DNA of 64,000 bases. It comes from AB-137-C09 sp964458185 (GTDB lineage: Bacteria > Pseudomonadota > Zetaproteobacteria > Mariprofundales > Mariprofundaceae). The notes beneath the pieces were generated by a model that saw only the letters and a list, made by a program, of their open reading frames with translations, was not told the origin of the DNA and ran no database searches. Each line of letters opens with the position of its first letter. Position 1 is the first letter of the stretch. Position numbers and translations under genes: made by a program. The DNA is taken from NCBI GenBank assembly GCA_964458185.1, contig CAYWFG010000001.1:62001-126000 (forward strand), in the 5' to 3' direction. Below, piece by piece: positions 50,115 through 60,114 of the stretch.

Positions 50115-50732
50115 TTATGCAGCATCCTTGTCTTTCATTTTTTGCACCTTGGCTTTAATGTCATCAAGCAATACTTTAAAACCATCTTTTTTCAATGCCG
50201 ATTTAAATTGTTTGCGGTAAGTGCCAATCAAACTCACACCTTCAATTTTGATGTCATACACGCGCCAGCCTGTTTTGCTGTGGTACAAACGATAAAACAC
50301 AGGAATTTCTTTTTGCCCATCAACAACCCAAGATTTTACAAAGGCTTTATTTTTTTTTACTTTTGCATCGGCATAACGAATGGTTTGATCGCTGTAACTC
50401 GCTAAACGGTTGCCATAAGAACGCTCTAATAGCTCACGAAAAGAAGCAGAAAAAGCAACTTTATCATCTTCACCCAAATCCCGCCAAGAGCGACCAATAC
50501 TGCCACGCGCCATTTTGCGGTAATCAAATTTATCGGCCACTGCATTGCTGATGGCAGCACGATCATCTTCGCTTAATGCGTTTTGATCTACCCGTGCTTT
50601 GAGTACATCAATAATACCATTGACTGTAGATTCTACGATAGCTTTTGGTCCATCATCAGCAATAGCAACAACAGGCGCAAGGCTTAAGTAAAAAGCTGCG
50701 CACAAGGCGATGAGCGTGTATTTTAGGGTCAT
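50115..50732 (-). CDS. mlaC: Phospholipid-binding protein MlaC
   Basis: A 205-residue periplasmic protein with a signal peptide (ends VVAIADD). KFDYRKMARGSIGRSWRDLG, FRELLERSYGNRLASYSDQT, then VFYRLYHSKTGWRVYDIKIE and VSLIGTYRKQF are MlaC/Ttg2D motifs. It shuttles phospholipids between the outer-membrane MlaA and the inner-membrane MlaFEDB complex. It is 2 bases after mlaD. mlaB and mlaA are not in the window. Confidence 0.95.
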   Translation of the reverse strand: MTLKYTLIALCAAFYLSLAPVVAIADDGPKAIVESTVNGIIDVLKARVDQNALSEDDRAAISNAVADKFDYRKMARGSIGRSWRDLGEDDKVAFSASFRELLERSYGNRLASYSDQTIRYADAKVKKNKAFVKSWVVDGQKEIPVFYRLYHSKTGWRVYDIKIEGVSLIGTYRKQFKSALKKDGFKVLLDDIKAKVQKMKDKDAA

Positions 50733-50734
50733 GT

Positions 50735-51190
50735 TTAATCCTTATTATCAGGTGAGAAAATGTATTTACTCACCAAGTCTTCAATATTAATGGCTGATTC
50801 AGTATCTTCGACTTCATCACCATCAATGAGTGCCGTTTCATCCGCACCTTGGGTGATACGAATATACCGCTCGCCAATGATACCTTTGGTGCGTATGGAG
50901 GCAATGGCATCGGTGCTGATTGCTACGCCCTCATTAATTTCCATTTCTATATAGGCATCGTTATTATCTTTTAACGATACAGCAGAAACTCTACCAATAG
51001 ATACACCTGCAAGCATCACGTCACCGCCCGTGCGAATGCCGCCAGCATCAGAAAATAATGCTTCAATGGTATAACCAGAGGTCGATAAGCCACCAATTTG
51101 TCCCAATTTAATAGAAAGACCTGCGATGGCTCCAATACCCACACAGACAAACAAACCAACAATGATTTCAACTTTTCGATACTGTTGCAT
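50735..51190 (-). CDS. mlaD: MCE-domain protein MlaD
   Basis: A 151-residue protein with an N-terminal membrane helix (IIVGLFVCVGIGAIAGLSI) and one MCE domain (SDAGGIRTGGDVMLAGVSIG, then IEMEINEGVAISTDAIASIR and GIIGERYIRITQG). MlaD forms the hexameric ring that guides lipid between MlaFE and MlaC. It is 2 bases upstream of mlaC and 14 bases after mlaE. Confidence 0.97.
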   Translation of the reverse strand: MQQYRKVEIIVGLFVCVGIGAIAGLSIKLGQIGGLSTSGYTIEALFSDAGGIRTGGDVMLAGVSIGRVSAVSLKDNNDAYIEMEINEGVAISTDAIASIRTKGIIGERYIRITQGADETALIDGDEVEDTESAINIEDLVSKYIFSPDNKD

Positions 51191-51204
51191 GAATGCTCCT
51201 CAAG

Positions 51205-51987
51205 TTACAAGAAAAATGATGTCAAAATATAATCAAAAACCAACACGCTAACCGAGCTTAAGACTACCGCTTGGGTGGTCGCACGGGCAACGCCTTCAGT
51301 GGTCGGTTCAGCGCGATAACCATGCCATGTACAAATAATGCCGATCAACAAACCAAAGACAACCGTTTTGATCCAGCCAATATTTAAATCTTCCATGCGT
51401 ACCTTGGTCACCATTTCGGCAACAAATGCACCCGAGTTGACACCCAATAAATCAACGCCAATCACATAACCTGCAGCCAGACCAACCACATCAAACAAGG
51501 CAATCAATAAGGGTAAGGCAATCACTGTTGCTATAATTCGCGGCATGATAATCCGTGCTTTGGGGTTCACTGCCATCATCTGCAAGGCATCCAATTGTTC
51601 GGTAACACGCATGATGCCAATTTCTGCAGTAATGCTAGAACCTGCTCGCCCAATCATCATAAATGCACCCAGCACAGGCCCTAACTCACGAATGATTGAC
51701 AGCGCGATCGCCGAACCCAGCAACGACTCTGAACCAAACTTTGCCAGCATATAATAACCTTGTAATGCCAGCACCATGCCCGTAAATGCGCCTGTAATAG
51801 CAATAATAACCAGCGAACCCACGCCCAAGGCATAAACCTGTTGAACAATATGCCGACCTTGCCACGGTCGTTGAAAAAACATGGTCATCGCAGAAGTGCC
51901 TAAAATGCTGGCATCACCCATGCGTTGCCATACCAATAATGTTGCCCGTCCTACACGACCAAACCATGCTAACCCTGTATTAAGCAT
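51205..51987 (-). CDS. mlaE: Lipid transport permease MlaE
   Basis: A 260-residue permease with about five to six membrane segments. ITGAFTGMVLALQGYYMLAK, SIIRELGPVLGAFMMIGRAG, ITAEIGIMRVTEQLDALQMM and PRIIATVIALPLLIALFDVV are the MlaE signature. It forms the transmembrane part of the MlaFEDB ABC complex. Its start overlaps mlaF by 8 bases. Confidence 0.97.
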   Translation of the reverse strand: MLNTGLAWFGRVGRATLLVWQRMGDASILGTSAMTMFFQRPWQGRHIVQQVYALGVGSLVIIAITGAFTGMVLALQGYYMLAKFGSESLLGSAIALSIIRELGPVLGAFMMIGRAGSSITAEIGIMRVTEQLDALQMMAVNPKARIIMPRIIATVIALPLLIALFDVVGLAAGYVIGVDLLGVNSGAFVAEMVTKVRMEDLNIGWIKTVVFGLLIGIICTWHGYRAEPTTEGVARATTQAVVLSSVSVLVFDYILTSFFL

Positions 51988-52780
51988 GAGGCTTCACCTG
52001 CATCAATGATGTTAAATAAGGGGTATCACTGCGAGAAAAGGGAATCGGTCCATCTGGCTGACCTTGAATAAATTGTTGTACCCGTGGATCTTTACTGGCG
52101 CGAATATCCCCCGCCGTACCTTCGGCAATGATTTCCCCTTGCCATAACAGAATCACCCAATCAGCCATCGCTAGACCAGCAGCCACATCGTGGGTGACAA
52201 CCACGGAGGTCATCTTTGTTTTTTCTGTGAGTTGTTGAATCAGCCGAGTCACCACAGCCGCAGCAATGGGATCCAGCCCTGATGTCGGTTCATCAAAAAA
52301 CACCAAGGCTGGGTCGGTAATCAAAGCACGGGCAAATGCAACACGCTTTGCCATGCCCCCTGATAGTTCTGAGGGCATTAAATGCTCGAACCCCCGCATG
52401 CCCACTTGCTCTAACTTCATCGCAACCATGGTCTGAATGATAGATTCACTCAATGCCGTATGTTCATGCAATGGAAAGGACACGTTGTCATAGACATTCA
52501 ATGAGTTCAGCAAAGCAGAGTATTGAAACACCATCCCCATTCGCAGCCGCAAGGCATACAAACGGGATGCCGACATGGCAGTTAAATCATGTTCGCCATC
52601 AAACCAAATATGCCCTGTGCTGGCTTGCTCTAAACCAGAAAGTAAACGGAGCAAGGTTGTTTTACCCGAACCTGAGCCACCCATAATGACCGTTGTTTGC
52701 TCTTTGCGAATATGCAAATCTGTTGGTGCAACAGCAACAAAATCACCAAAACAGCGGCTTAGGTTTTGAACCCTGATCAT
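51980..52780 (-). CDS. mlaF: Lipid transport ATPase MlaF
   Basis: A 266-residue ABC ATPase: Walker A MGGSGSGKTTLLRLL, Q-loop FQYSALLNSLNVYDNV, signature ELSGGMAKRVAFARAL, Walker B LVFFDEPTSGLDP and H-loop VVTHDV. The MAKRVAFARA signature and position beside mlaE identify MlaF. It powers phospholipid movement between the membranes. It is first of mlaFEDC, 3 bases after gltD. Confidence 0.97.
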   Translation of the reverse strand: MIRVQNLSRCFGDFVAVAPTDLHIRKEQTTVIMGGSGSGKTTLLRLLSGLEQASTGHIWFDGEHDLTAMSASRLYALRLRMGMVFQYSALLNSLNVYDNVSFPLHEHTALSESIIQTMVAMKLEQVGMRGFEHLMPSELSGGMAKRVAFARALITDPALVFFDEPTSGLDPIAAAVVTRLIQQLTEKTKMTSVVVTHDVAAGLAMADWVILLWQGEIIAEGTAGDIRASKDPRVQQFIQGQPDGPIPFSRSDTPYLTSLMQVKPHA

Positions 52781-52783
52781 GAT

Positions 52784-54226
52784 TTATTGCTTCGGTAACA
52801 ACGACGGACATTGCATCAGCCATTCATCCACGGCATGTGCAGCACTGCGACCCTCGTTAATAGCTCGAACCACCAAAGATTGTCCACTGCGCATATCACC
52901 TGCGGTAAAAACTTTATTCAATGACGTTTGATACGATGCAGTATCAGCTTTAACATTGCCACGACCATCATATGCCACGCCTAACTCATCGAGCATACCT
53001 TCATGCACAGGGTGTAAAAAACCCATAGCGAGCAATACCAAATCAGCTTTAATCTCAAACTCACTGTTTGCCACGGCATTCATGATCCAACGACCATCCT
53101 GTTGCTGCCACTGCACTTTTTCACAACGAATATGAGTAACTTTTTCGCCATCGCCACATACTTCAAGGGTGTTGATGCCAAACATCCGTTCACAGCCCTC
53201 TTCTTGTGAGGTAGATGTGCGGAATTTATTGGGCCAATGGGGCCATGTAGTTAACGGGTCAGGGCTGTCATCAGGACGGGGTAAAATTTCAATTTGGGTA
53301 ATTTTTTCCGCACCGTGACGATTGGATGTGCCAATACAATCAGAGCCTGTATCGCCGCCGCCAATCACCACCACATGTTGACCTTCAGCCGATAGAAAAG
53401 GTTCATGATTAGCATCAAAGATGCGCTTAGTATTGTTGCGTAAAAAATCCATTGCAGCATACACACCATGCATCCGTGCGCCTGCCACACTATCGTGCAA
53501 CCAACGGGGGGCTTCTGCGCCACCTGTTAAGACCACGGCATCATAATCATTCAATAAACGACGTGCAGGAAAGGCTTCTCTACCAATATGCGCATGGGTA
53601 TGAAAATCCACACCTTCAGCGCGCATTTGTTCCAAACGGCGGTCTATCATGTTTTTATCAAACTTAAAGTTAGGGATGCCATAACGCATCAAGCCACCCA
53701 CTTTATCTTCTTTTTCAAACACGGCGACATCATGACCAGCGCGTGCAAGCTGCTGCGCACATGCCAAGCCAGCAGGGCCTGAACCGACAACGGCTACTTT
53801 CTTGCCCGTTTTATGGGGCGAGATTTGAGGGGTAATCCAGCCTTCTTGCCAACCACGTTCGGCAATCGCCAATTCAATGTTTTTGATTGAAATAGCATCA
53901 CCAATTAAATTCACGGTGCAGGCTTCTTCGCAAGGCGCAGGGCAAATACGCCCCGTAAATTCAGGAAAGTTATTGGTCGCATGCAAGGCTTCTAAAGCTT
54001 CTTGCCAATGATCATGGTAAACCAAATCGTTCCAGTCAGGAATATTATTATGAATAGGACAACCATTGTGACAAAAAGGAATGCCACAATCCATACAGCG
54101 TCCGCCCTGTGTTGCCATATCTTTAGGTAGCGTGGAGAATTCTTGGTAATGCGTTAAACGATCTGCGACGGGGGCATAAGCGAGGTTCTCGCGTGAAAAT
54201 TCTTTAAACCCTGTTGGCTTACCCAT
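52784..54226 (-). CDS. gltD: Glutamate synthase small subunit
   Basis: A 480-residue flavoprotein. The N-terminal Fe-S cysteines (GGRCMDCGIPFCHNGCPIHN and CPAPCEEACTV), the FAD dinucleotide fold VAVVGSGPAGLACAQQLARA and the NADPH fold HVVVIGGGDTGSDCIG are present. It oxidises NADPH and passes electrons to GltB for reductive transfer of the glutamine amide to 2-oxoglutarate. It overlaps gltB by 8 bases. Confidence 0.98.
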   Translation of the reverse strand: MGKPTGFKEFSRENLAYAPVADRLTHYQEFSTLPKDMATQGGRCMDCGIPFCHNGCPIHNNIPDWNDLVYHDHWQEALEALHATNNFPEFTGRICPAPCEEACTVNLIGDAISIKNIELAIAERGWQEGWITPQISPHKTGKKVAVVGSGPAGLACAQQLARAGHDVAVFEKEDKVGGLMRYGIPNFKFDKNMIDRRLEQMRAEGVDFHTHAHIGREAFPARRLLNDYDAVVLTGGAEAPRWLHDSVAGARMHGVYAAMDFLRNNTKRIFDANHEPFLSAEGQHVVVIGGGDTGSDCIGTSNRHGAEKITQIEILPRPDDSPDPLTTWPHWPNKFRTSTSQEEGCERMFGINTLEVCGDGEKVTHIRCEKVQWQQQDGRWIMNAVANSEFEIKADLVLLAMGFLHPVHEGMLDELGVAYDGRGNVKADTASYQTSLNKVFTAGDMRSGQSLVVRAINEGRSAAHAVDEWLMQCPSLLPKQ

Positions 54227-57200
54227 GTGTATGCCCCTTTGTATTCATTGTTGTTTTGCTTTGTTCAGCTTCCATGACTTGCAATGCACGACGATAATCA
54301 ACAGGCATCACACGAACAAACTGTGATACATAGCTCTGCCAGTCATCCAAAATTCGTCGCCCCTTGGCGGAATTGGTGTAATGCACATGTTTTTCAATCA
54401 ATAAACGTAAAATACGTTGATCACATTGGTTCAATGAATGACGAATATCAACACGACCATGCGCCTCAAGATCGCTACCTTGATGATCCAGTGCTTCTAA
54501 TATTTCGGATTCTGCCAAAACAGGTTGCAACTCAACCTGTGCCATATTGCAACAATCGCTAAAGGTGTTGGTTTCATCCAAGATATAAGCAATACCACCA
54601 CTCATGCCTGCTGCAAAGTTGCGCCCTGTGCTACCAAGGACAACGACAGTGCCACCTGTCATGTATTCACAACCATGATCGCCAACACCTTCGACAACAG
54701 CAACTGCGCCAGAGTTGCGCACTGCAAAACGCTCGCCCGCGATACCATTAAAATAACATTCACCTGCCACCGCGCCAAACAAGACTGTGTTTCCCACAAT
54801 AATATTTTCTTCCGCTTTTAAAGTTGATTTTTCAGGTGGGTAAATGGCAATCCGCCCCCCTGATAATCCTTTGGCAACATAATCGTTGCCTTCACCTTGC
54901 ACATCAAGGGTGACACCACGCGCCAGCCACGCGCCCAGTGATTGCCCTGCTGTGCCTTTGGCTTTGATTACAATGGTGTCTTCTGGCAAGCCTTCAAGAC
55001 CATAACGCGCCGCAATTTTACCCGACAACATAGTACCAAAACTGCGATCCACATTGCAAATATCTGTTTCAATCATCACAGGGGTAGCAGATTCCAGTGC
55101 CTCTTTTGCTTTGGCAATCAAGGTGTTATCTTTCAATACATTCAAACCATGATCTTGTTGTTCACAATGGTATATTGCGCCGTCTCCTGCATCATTACGA
55201 TGAAATACCGAAGAAAAATCCAGCCCTTGCGACTTCCAATGGGCAATCGCACGGTTGGTGTCGAGCATATCAGCATGACCAATCATGGCATCAAAGGTTT
55301 TAAAGCCTAATTGTGCCATCCATTCGCGTACTTCTTGTGCCAAAAAGGTAAAAAAGTTCACTACATCTTCGGGCGTACCTGTAAAGTTTTTGCGCAGTTC
55401 AGGGTCTTGCGTGGCAACGCCCACAGGGCAGGTATTGAGATGACACTTACGCATCATAATGCAACCTTCCGCAACCAAGGCAATGGTACCAAAGGCTACT
55501 TCATCCGCACCCAGCAATGCAGCAATCACCACATCGCGTCCTGTTCGCATTTGACCGTCGGCCTGCAAAATTGTGCGACCACGCAAACGATTGAGTACCA
55601 AGGTTTGTTGCGTTTCGGCAAGCCCAAGTTCCCACGCACTGCCTGCATGTTTAATCGACGTTAGCGGCGAAGCCCCTGTGCCACCATCGTGACCTGAGAT
55701 AACCACATGATCAGCATGCGCTTTGACTACGCCTGCGGCAATCGTGCCAACACCAACTTCAGAGACCAATTTAACGCTGATATCTGCCGCTGTATTGGTG
55801 TTTTTCAAATCAAAAATCAACTGCGCCAAGTCTTCGATAGAATAAATATCATGATGGGGTGGCGGGGAGATCAAGCCGACACCGGGCGTGGAATGGCGCA
55901 CGCGACCAATACGTTGATCAACCTTATGCCCCGGTAGTTGCCCGCCTTCACCGGGTTTTGCTCCCTGTGCCATTTTAATCTGAATTTGATCGGCATTGGC
56001 AAGGTATTCAATTGTTACACCAAAACGCCCTGAAGCAACCTGTTTGATTGCCGAACGCATCGAGTCGCCATTTTTCATGGGGGTGAAACGCTCACGCTCT
56101 TCACCACCTTCCCCCGTGTTGGACTTACCGCCTAAACGGTTCATGGCAATCGCCAAAGTGCTGTGTGCCTCGTGCGAGATTGAGCCAAAACTCATCGCGC
56201 CTGTGACAAACCGCTTGACGATCTCTGATACAGGTTCAACCTCATCCAGTGGAATAGATGCGGTAGATTTAAAAGAAAACAAGCCGCGCAAGGTCATTAA
56301 GCGTCCTGCTTGTTGATCAATGCTGGTGGAGTATTTTTTGTAAAGTTCGTAATTATTGGTGCGCACACTGTGCTGTAAGTTAGCGATAGATTCAGGGGTC
56401 AGTGTATGTTGCTCGCCGCGAATACGCCATGCGTATTCACCCCCTGCATCCAAGTGATTATGATGGATGTTGGCAGCAACAAATACTTGCCGATGCAAAG
56501 CCACCGTTTCTTTGGCAACTTCAGCAAGTCCAATACCTTCAATCTGTGTCGGCGTGCCTGTAAAATAATCTTCTACAAAAGCTGTGGTCAGCCCCAACGC
56601 CTGAAACACTTGCGCACCACAGTACGATTGGTAGGTAGAAATGCCCATTTTAGACATCACTTTGAACAAACCTTTGCCGACGGCTTTGATGTAACGGGTT
56701 TTGATGGCATTAAAATTAATATCGCTAGGTAAATCACCGCGTGTTTGCATATCAAACAGGGTTTCAAAAGCAAGGTAAGGGTTGATCGCTTCCGCACCAT
56801 AACCTGCCAAGGTCGCAAAATGATGTACTTCACGCGCTTGCCCTGTTTCAACAACCAAGCCTGTTTCAGTGCGTTGCCCTTGGCGTATTAAATACTGATG
56901 TACCGCACTCGTTGCCAGCAATATCGGAATGGCAATATGGTCTTCATCCATATCACGATCAGAAATAACGATAATATTGTAAGCATCATTCACTGCTTTT
57001 GATGCAGCAGCACACAAAGCATCCAATGCTTTTTTCATTCCTGATGCTGCTAAATCAGCAGGGTAACAGCATGACAAACGTTTGCTGCGAAACTCACCTT
57101 TGGTCACACCATCAATATGCAAGATTTTTTGCATATCGGTATTGCTTAAAATAGGTTGTTCAGCTTCCAGTCGAAGGTGGGTGTCTACGCCATGCCCCAA

Positions 57201-58340
57201 CAAATTCGGGCGAGGACCAATGATAGTTGTTAAGCTCATCACCATTTCTTCACGAATCGGATCAATCGGTGGGTTGGTGACTTGAGCAAACAACTGACGG
57301 AAATAATTAAATAAGGGCTTGGAACGATTCGACAGCACGGCTAAGGGCGAATCATTGCCCATTGAGCCTGTGCCTTCTTGCCCTGATGTTGCCATCGGTG
57401 TTAATAAAAATTTCACATCTTCTTGGCTGTAACCAAACGCTTGCTGACGCTGCAATAGCGTCTCGTGATTTGGTGCCATCGGCTCGACTTCCATCGGCAA
57501 TGTATTCAGATGAATTTGAGTGTTCGCAAGAATTTTTTGGTAATCACGGGCGTTGGCTAAATCATGTTTCAACTCATCGCCATTGATAATGCGACCCTGT
57601 TCCAAATCAATCAAAAACATGCGCCCTGGTTGCAAACGCCATTTGCGCACAATATCTTCTTCAGGAATATCTAACACGCCCATTTCAGAAGCCATCACCA
57701 CTAGACCATCGCGTGTTTCTAAATAACGCGCAGGACGCAAACCGTTGCGATCTAGCGTTGCACCAATCTGCCTGCCATCGGTGAATGCCACCGCCGCAGG
57801 GCCGTCCCAAGGTTCCATCACTGCCGCATGGTATTCATAAAAGGCACGCCGTTTGGCTTCCATTTGTTTATTGCCAGCCCATGCTTCAGGAATCATCAGC
57901 ATNNNNNNNNNNNNNNNNNNNNNNNNNNNNNNNNNNNNNNNNNNNNNNNNNNNNNNNNNNNNNNNNNNNNNNNNNNNNNNNNNNNNNNNNNNNNNNNNNN
58001 NNGGCAAAAAACACATGCCTACAGCATACTTCCCTGCTTCGGGTAGGTTGATTTCTTGTTCTAAAGCAACCGCTTGAAAAAACGCATCGGGCATTTGAAT
58101 CAAAACACCCGCACCATCGCCTTCACGCGGATCAGCACCTGCGGCACCACGATGGGTCAGTCGCCGTAAAATCTCCAAACCTTTTTGCAAGATAACATGG
58201 CTTTTTTGATTGTTGATGTTGGCGATAAAGCCCACGCCACACGCATCATGCTCATGACGCGGGTCGTAAAGCCCCTGTTTGTTTGGCGCACCATTTTTTT
58301 GGTGAACGCGCTTTGAATCAGGCGTGGATGTTGAACGCAT
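54219..58340 (-). CDS. gltB: Glutamate synthase large subunit, with an assembly gap
   Basis: The gene starts at the ATG at 58340 (MRSTSTPDSK, with GGGG upstream). A propeptide precedes the nucleophile Cys of the class II glutaminase in HEHDACGVGFIAN. The FMN/Fe-S synthase domain is intact (VISGHDGGTGASPLTSIKHA, CIMMRKCHLNTCPVGVATQD) and so is the C-terminal GXGXG beta-helix (MTGGTVVVLGSTGRNFAAGM). The 100-N run at 57903-58002 lies between KYAVGMCFL and MLMIPEAW, where other GltB proteins have about 230 residues, so roughly 600 bases beyond the Ns seem to be missing. With glnA it forms the GS-GOGAT route. Confidence 0.96.
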   Translation of the reverse strand: MRSTSTPDSKRVHQKNGAPNKQGLYDPRHEHDACGVGFIANINNQKSHVILQKGLEILRRLTHRGAAGADPREGDGAGVLIQMPDAFFQAVALEQEINLPEAGKYAVGMCFLXXXXXXXXXXXXXXXXXXXXXXXXXXXXXXXXXXMLMIPEAWAGNKQMEAKRRAFYEYHAAVMEPWDGPAAVAFTDGRQIGATLDRNGLRPARYLETRDGLVVMASEMGVLDIPEEDIVRKWRLQPGRMFLIDLEQGRIINGDELKHDLANARDYQKILANTQIHLNTLPMEVEPMAPNHETLLQRQQAFGYSQEDVKFLLTPMATSGQEGTGSMGNDSPLAVLSNRSKPLFNYFRQLFAQVTNPPIDPIREEMVMSLTTIIGPRPNLLGHGVDTHLRLEAEQPILSNTDMQKILHIDGVTKGEFRSKRLSCCYPADLAASGMKKALDALCAAASKAVNDAYNIIVISDRDMDEDHIAIPILLATSAVHQYLIRQGQRTETGLVVETGQAREVHHFATLAGYGAEAINPYLAFETLFDMQTRGDLPSDINFNAIKTRYIKAVGKGLFKVMSKMGISTYQSYCGAQVFQALGLTTAFVEDYFTGTPTQIEGIGLAEVAKETVALHRQVFVAANIHHNHLDAGGEYAWRIRGEQHTLTPESIANLQHSVRTNNYELYKKYSTSIDQQAGRLMTLRGLFSFKSTASIPLDEVEPVSEIVKRFVTGAMSFGSISHEAHSTLAIAMNRLGGKSNTGEGGEERERFTPMKNGDSMRSAIKQVASGRFGVTIEYLANADQIQIKMAQGAKPGEGGQLPGHKVDQRIGRVRHSTPGVGLISPPPHHDIYSIEDLAQLIFDLKNTNTAADISVKLVSEVGVGTIAAGVVKAHADHVVISGHDGGTGASPLTSIKHAGSAWELGLAETQQTLVLNRLRGRTILQADGQMRTGRDVVIAALLGADEVAFGTIALVAEGCIMMRKCHLNTCPVGVATQDPELRKNFTGTPEDVVNFFTFLAQEVREWMAQLGFKTFDAMIGHADMLDTNRAIAHWKSQGLDFSSVFHRNDAGDGAIYHCEQQDHGLNVLKDNTLIAKAKEALESATPVMIETDICNVDRSFGTMLSGKIAARYGLEGLPEDTIVIKAKGTAGQSLGAWLARGVTLDVQGEGNDYVAKGLSGGRIAIYPPEKSTLKAEENIIVGNTVLFGAVAGECYFNGIAGERFAVRNSGAVAVVEGVGDHGCEYMTGGTVVVLGSTGRNFAAGMSGGIAYILDETNTFSDCCNMAQVELQPVLAESEILEALDHQGSDLEAHGRVDIRHSLNQCDQRILRLLIEKHVHYTNSAKGRRILDDWQSYVSQFVRVMPVDYRRALQVMEAEQSKTTMNTKGHTHG
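57903..58002. other. Scaffold gap of 100 N inside gltB
   Basis: 100 Ns of unknown true length. The flanks do not repeat each other, in contrast with the other gap. The frame stays open across the Ns only by chance. Confidence 0.95.
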
Positions 58341-58514
58341 GAAAAACCCCATGATTGTGAATGCAGTACAGTCATGAAACAGACCGTGCAAGGATATTAA
58401 AAAGTTGCGCAGGCTAGCAGAGCATCCAAGCAATGTCATCGCTGATGTGTTATTGCATGAATCCACACAAGCAATATGTTGATTTTATAAAAAACACCGC
58501 TTATATTTCAGACT

Positions 58515-58555
58515 TTGATTATTTCACATGATAAATGATAAATTCACCATGTGAA
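58515..58555 (+). promoter_or_regulatory. Candidate pepA promoter overlapped by an inverted repeat
   Basis: TTGATT (58515-58520) and TAAATT (58539-58544) are 18 bases apart, a fair sigma-70 promoter about 25 bases before the pepA ATG. TTCACATG (58523-58530) and CATGTGAA (58548-58555) form perfect 8-bp arms that surround the -10 box, as an operator would. It lies in the 229-base space between divergent gltB and pepA. Confidence 0.45.
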
Positions 58556-58569
58556 AAAAGGATGATGTT

Positions 58570-60114
58570 ATGATTGATATTGTATTGCAAGCAGGAACCA
58601 TGGCTAAACGCCGTGAAGATGCTGTTGTTTTACCCCTCTTTGCAGGACGAAAACTAAGCGCTGTTACTGATGGTATGCCTGATGAAAGCAAAGAGTTTTT
58701 AAAAAACTTTATCCGACGGTTTGATGCCTCAGGGAAGTTTGGTGAAATCACCATATTGTATGCCGTACCGGGGCTTCATGCCTACCGTCTTATTTTAGTA
58801 GGCGTTGGTGAAGAACGTTCGGTTACGCTTGATAAACTGCGGCGTTTATCTGCCAAGGTAACACGCAAGCTAGATACCACTGGCGCACGCACAGCTGCAT
58901 TTTATTTATCTGATATTGATCAAAAAAATCACACCGTAGAATCAATGATTCAAGCCATTACCGAAGGCGTTGATCTTGGTTTGTACAGCTTTAAAAACTA
59001 CAAAAGCAAAGCCAAAGAAAATGCACACCCTTTACACAGTGTGCGCATGACCGTGGTATCTCGACCGCGCAAAGAATACGGCTTGTGGCAGCAAGCGATC
59101 TTGCGTGGACGTATGATTGCAGCGGGTGTTAACTTCGCTCGTGATCTTGGCAACGAACCAGGCAATACATGCACACCAGAGTTTCTCGCTACACAGGCGA
59201 TTAGCCTACAAGATGAACTTGTGCAGGTTGAAGTGATGGACAAAGCGGCGATTGAAGCGGCTGGTTTTCGTGCGCTGTTGGCAGTGAATCAAGGCTCTGC
59301 CAAAGAACCTCGTTTTATTGTATTACGCTATCAAGGCGGAAATGCTGATGAAGCACCCATTGCCTTGGTGGGCAAGGGCTTAACCTTTGATGCTGGTGGC
59401 ATCAGTATTAAGCCACCGCAACAAATGGATGAAATGAAATACGACATGTGTGGTGCTGCGACAGTCTTGGGAGTTTTCAAAGCTGCCCGTGCCATGAAGC
59501 TAAAAACAAATTTACTTGGCGTGATTCCGTCAACAGAAAATCTCCTTGGTGCAGCAGCTTTTAAACCGGGCGATATTATCACCGCATACAATGGCACAAC
59601 CATTGAAGTGCTGAATACCGATGCCGAAGGGCGTTTGATTTTAGCCGATGCTCTTGCCTATGCAGCAGAGCAAAAACCTTCTGAAATCATTGACTTTGCA
59701 ACATTAACAGGGGCATGTGTGATCGCACTTGGCTCACAAGCTAGTGCTGTATTGGGCAATCATCAACCCATCATCAACCGTTTACTCAAAGCAGGTGAAC
59801 GCACCCATGACCGCGTTTGGCCATTGCCCATGTATAAAGAATACCAACAACAAATTGATAGCCACATTGCCGACATCCGTAATATCGGTGGGCGAGAGGC
59901 GGGTACGATTACCGCAGCTTGTTTTTTATCTCGCTTTGTCGATAACTGCCATTGGGCGCATATTGATATTGCAGGCACAGCATGGAACATGAAAGGAAGT
60001 GAACTCGCCGTGAAAGGTGGCACAGGTGCAGGTGTGCGGCTTACCTTGGATTATCTCATGCATCGTTTTGACAATGACATTGCCGTGGATGAATCAGAAC
60101 CGCTGGATGAATAA
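58570..60114 (+). CDS. pepA: Leucyl aminopeptidase
   Basis: A 514-residue M17 aminopeptidase. The C-terminal catalytic domain holds the two-metal site: VGKGLTFDAGGISIKP (Lys, Asp), MKYDMCGAATVLG (Asp) and NTDAEGRLILADAL (Asp, Glu, catalytic Arg). FARDLGNEPGNTCTPEFLA begins this domain. It removes N-terminal residues from peptides in the cytoplasm; E. coli PepA also binds DNA as a repressor and in cer recombination. AAAAGGATG lies before the ATG. Confidence 0.97.
   Translation: MIDIVLQAGTMAKRREDAVVLPLFAGRKLSAVTDGMPDESKEFLKNFIRRFDASGKFGEITILYAVPGLHAYRLILVGVGEERSVTLDKLRRLSAKVTRKLDTTGARTAAFYLSDIDQKNHTVESMIQAITEGVDLGLYSFKNYKSKAKENAHPLHSVRMTVVSRPRKEYGLWQQAILRGRMIAAGVNFARDLGNEPGNTCTPEFLATQAISLQDELVQVEVMDKAAIEAAGFRALLAVNQGSAKEPRFIVLRYQGGNADEAPIALVGKGLTFDAGGISIKPPQQMDEMKYDMCGAATVLGVFKAARAMKLKTNLLGVIPSTENLLGAAAFKPGDIITAYNGTTIEVLNTDAEGRLILADALAYAAEQKPSEIIDFATLTGACVIALGSQASAVLGNHQPIINRLLKAGERTHDRVWPLPMYKEYQQQIDSHIADIRNIGGREAGTITAACFLSRFVDNCHWAHIDIAGTAWNMKGSELAVKGGTGAGVRLTLDYLMHRFDNDIAVDESEPLDE

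Noticed and set aside
54284..57586. Several plus-strand frames of 70-120 residues opposite gltB
   Set aside because: They follow the codon pattern of gltB in reverse, have no ribosome binding sites and no family features.
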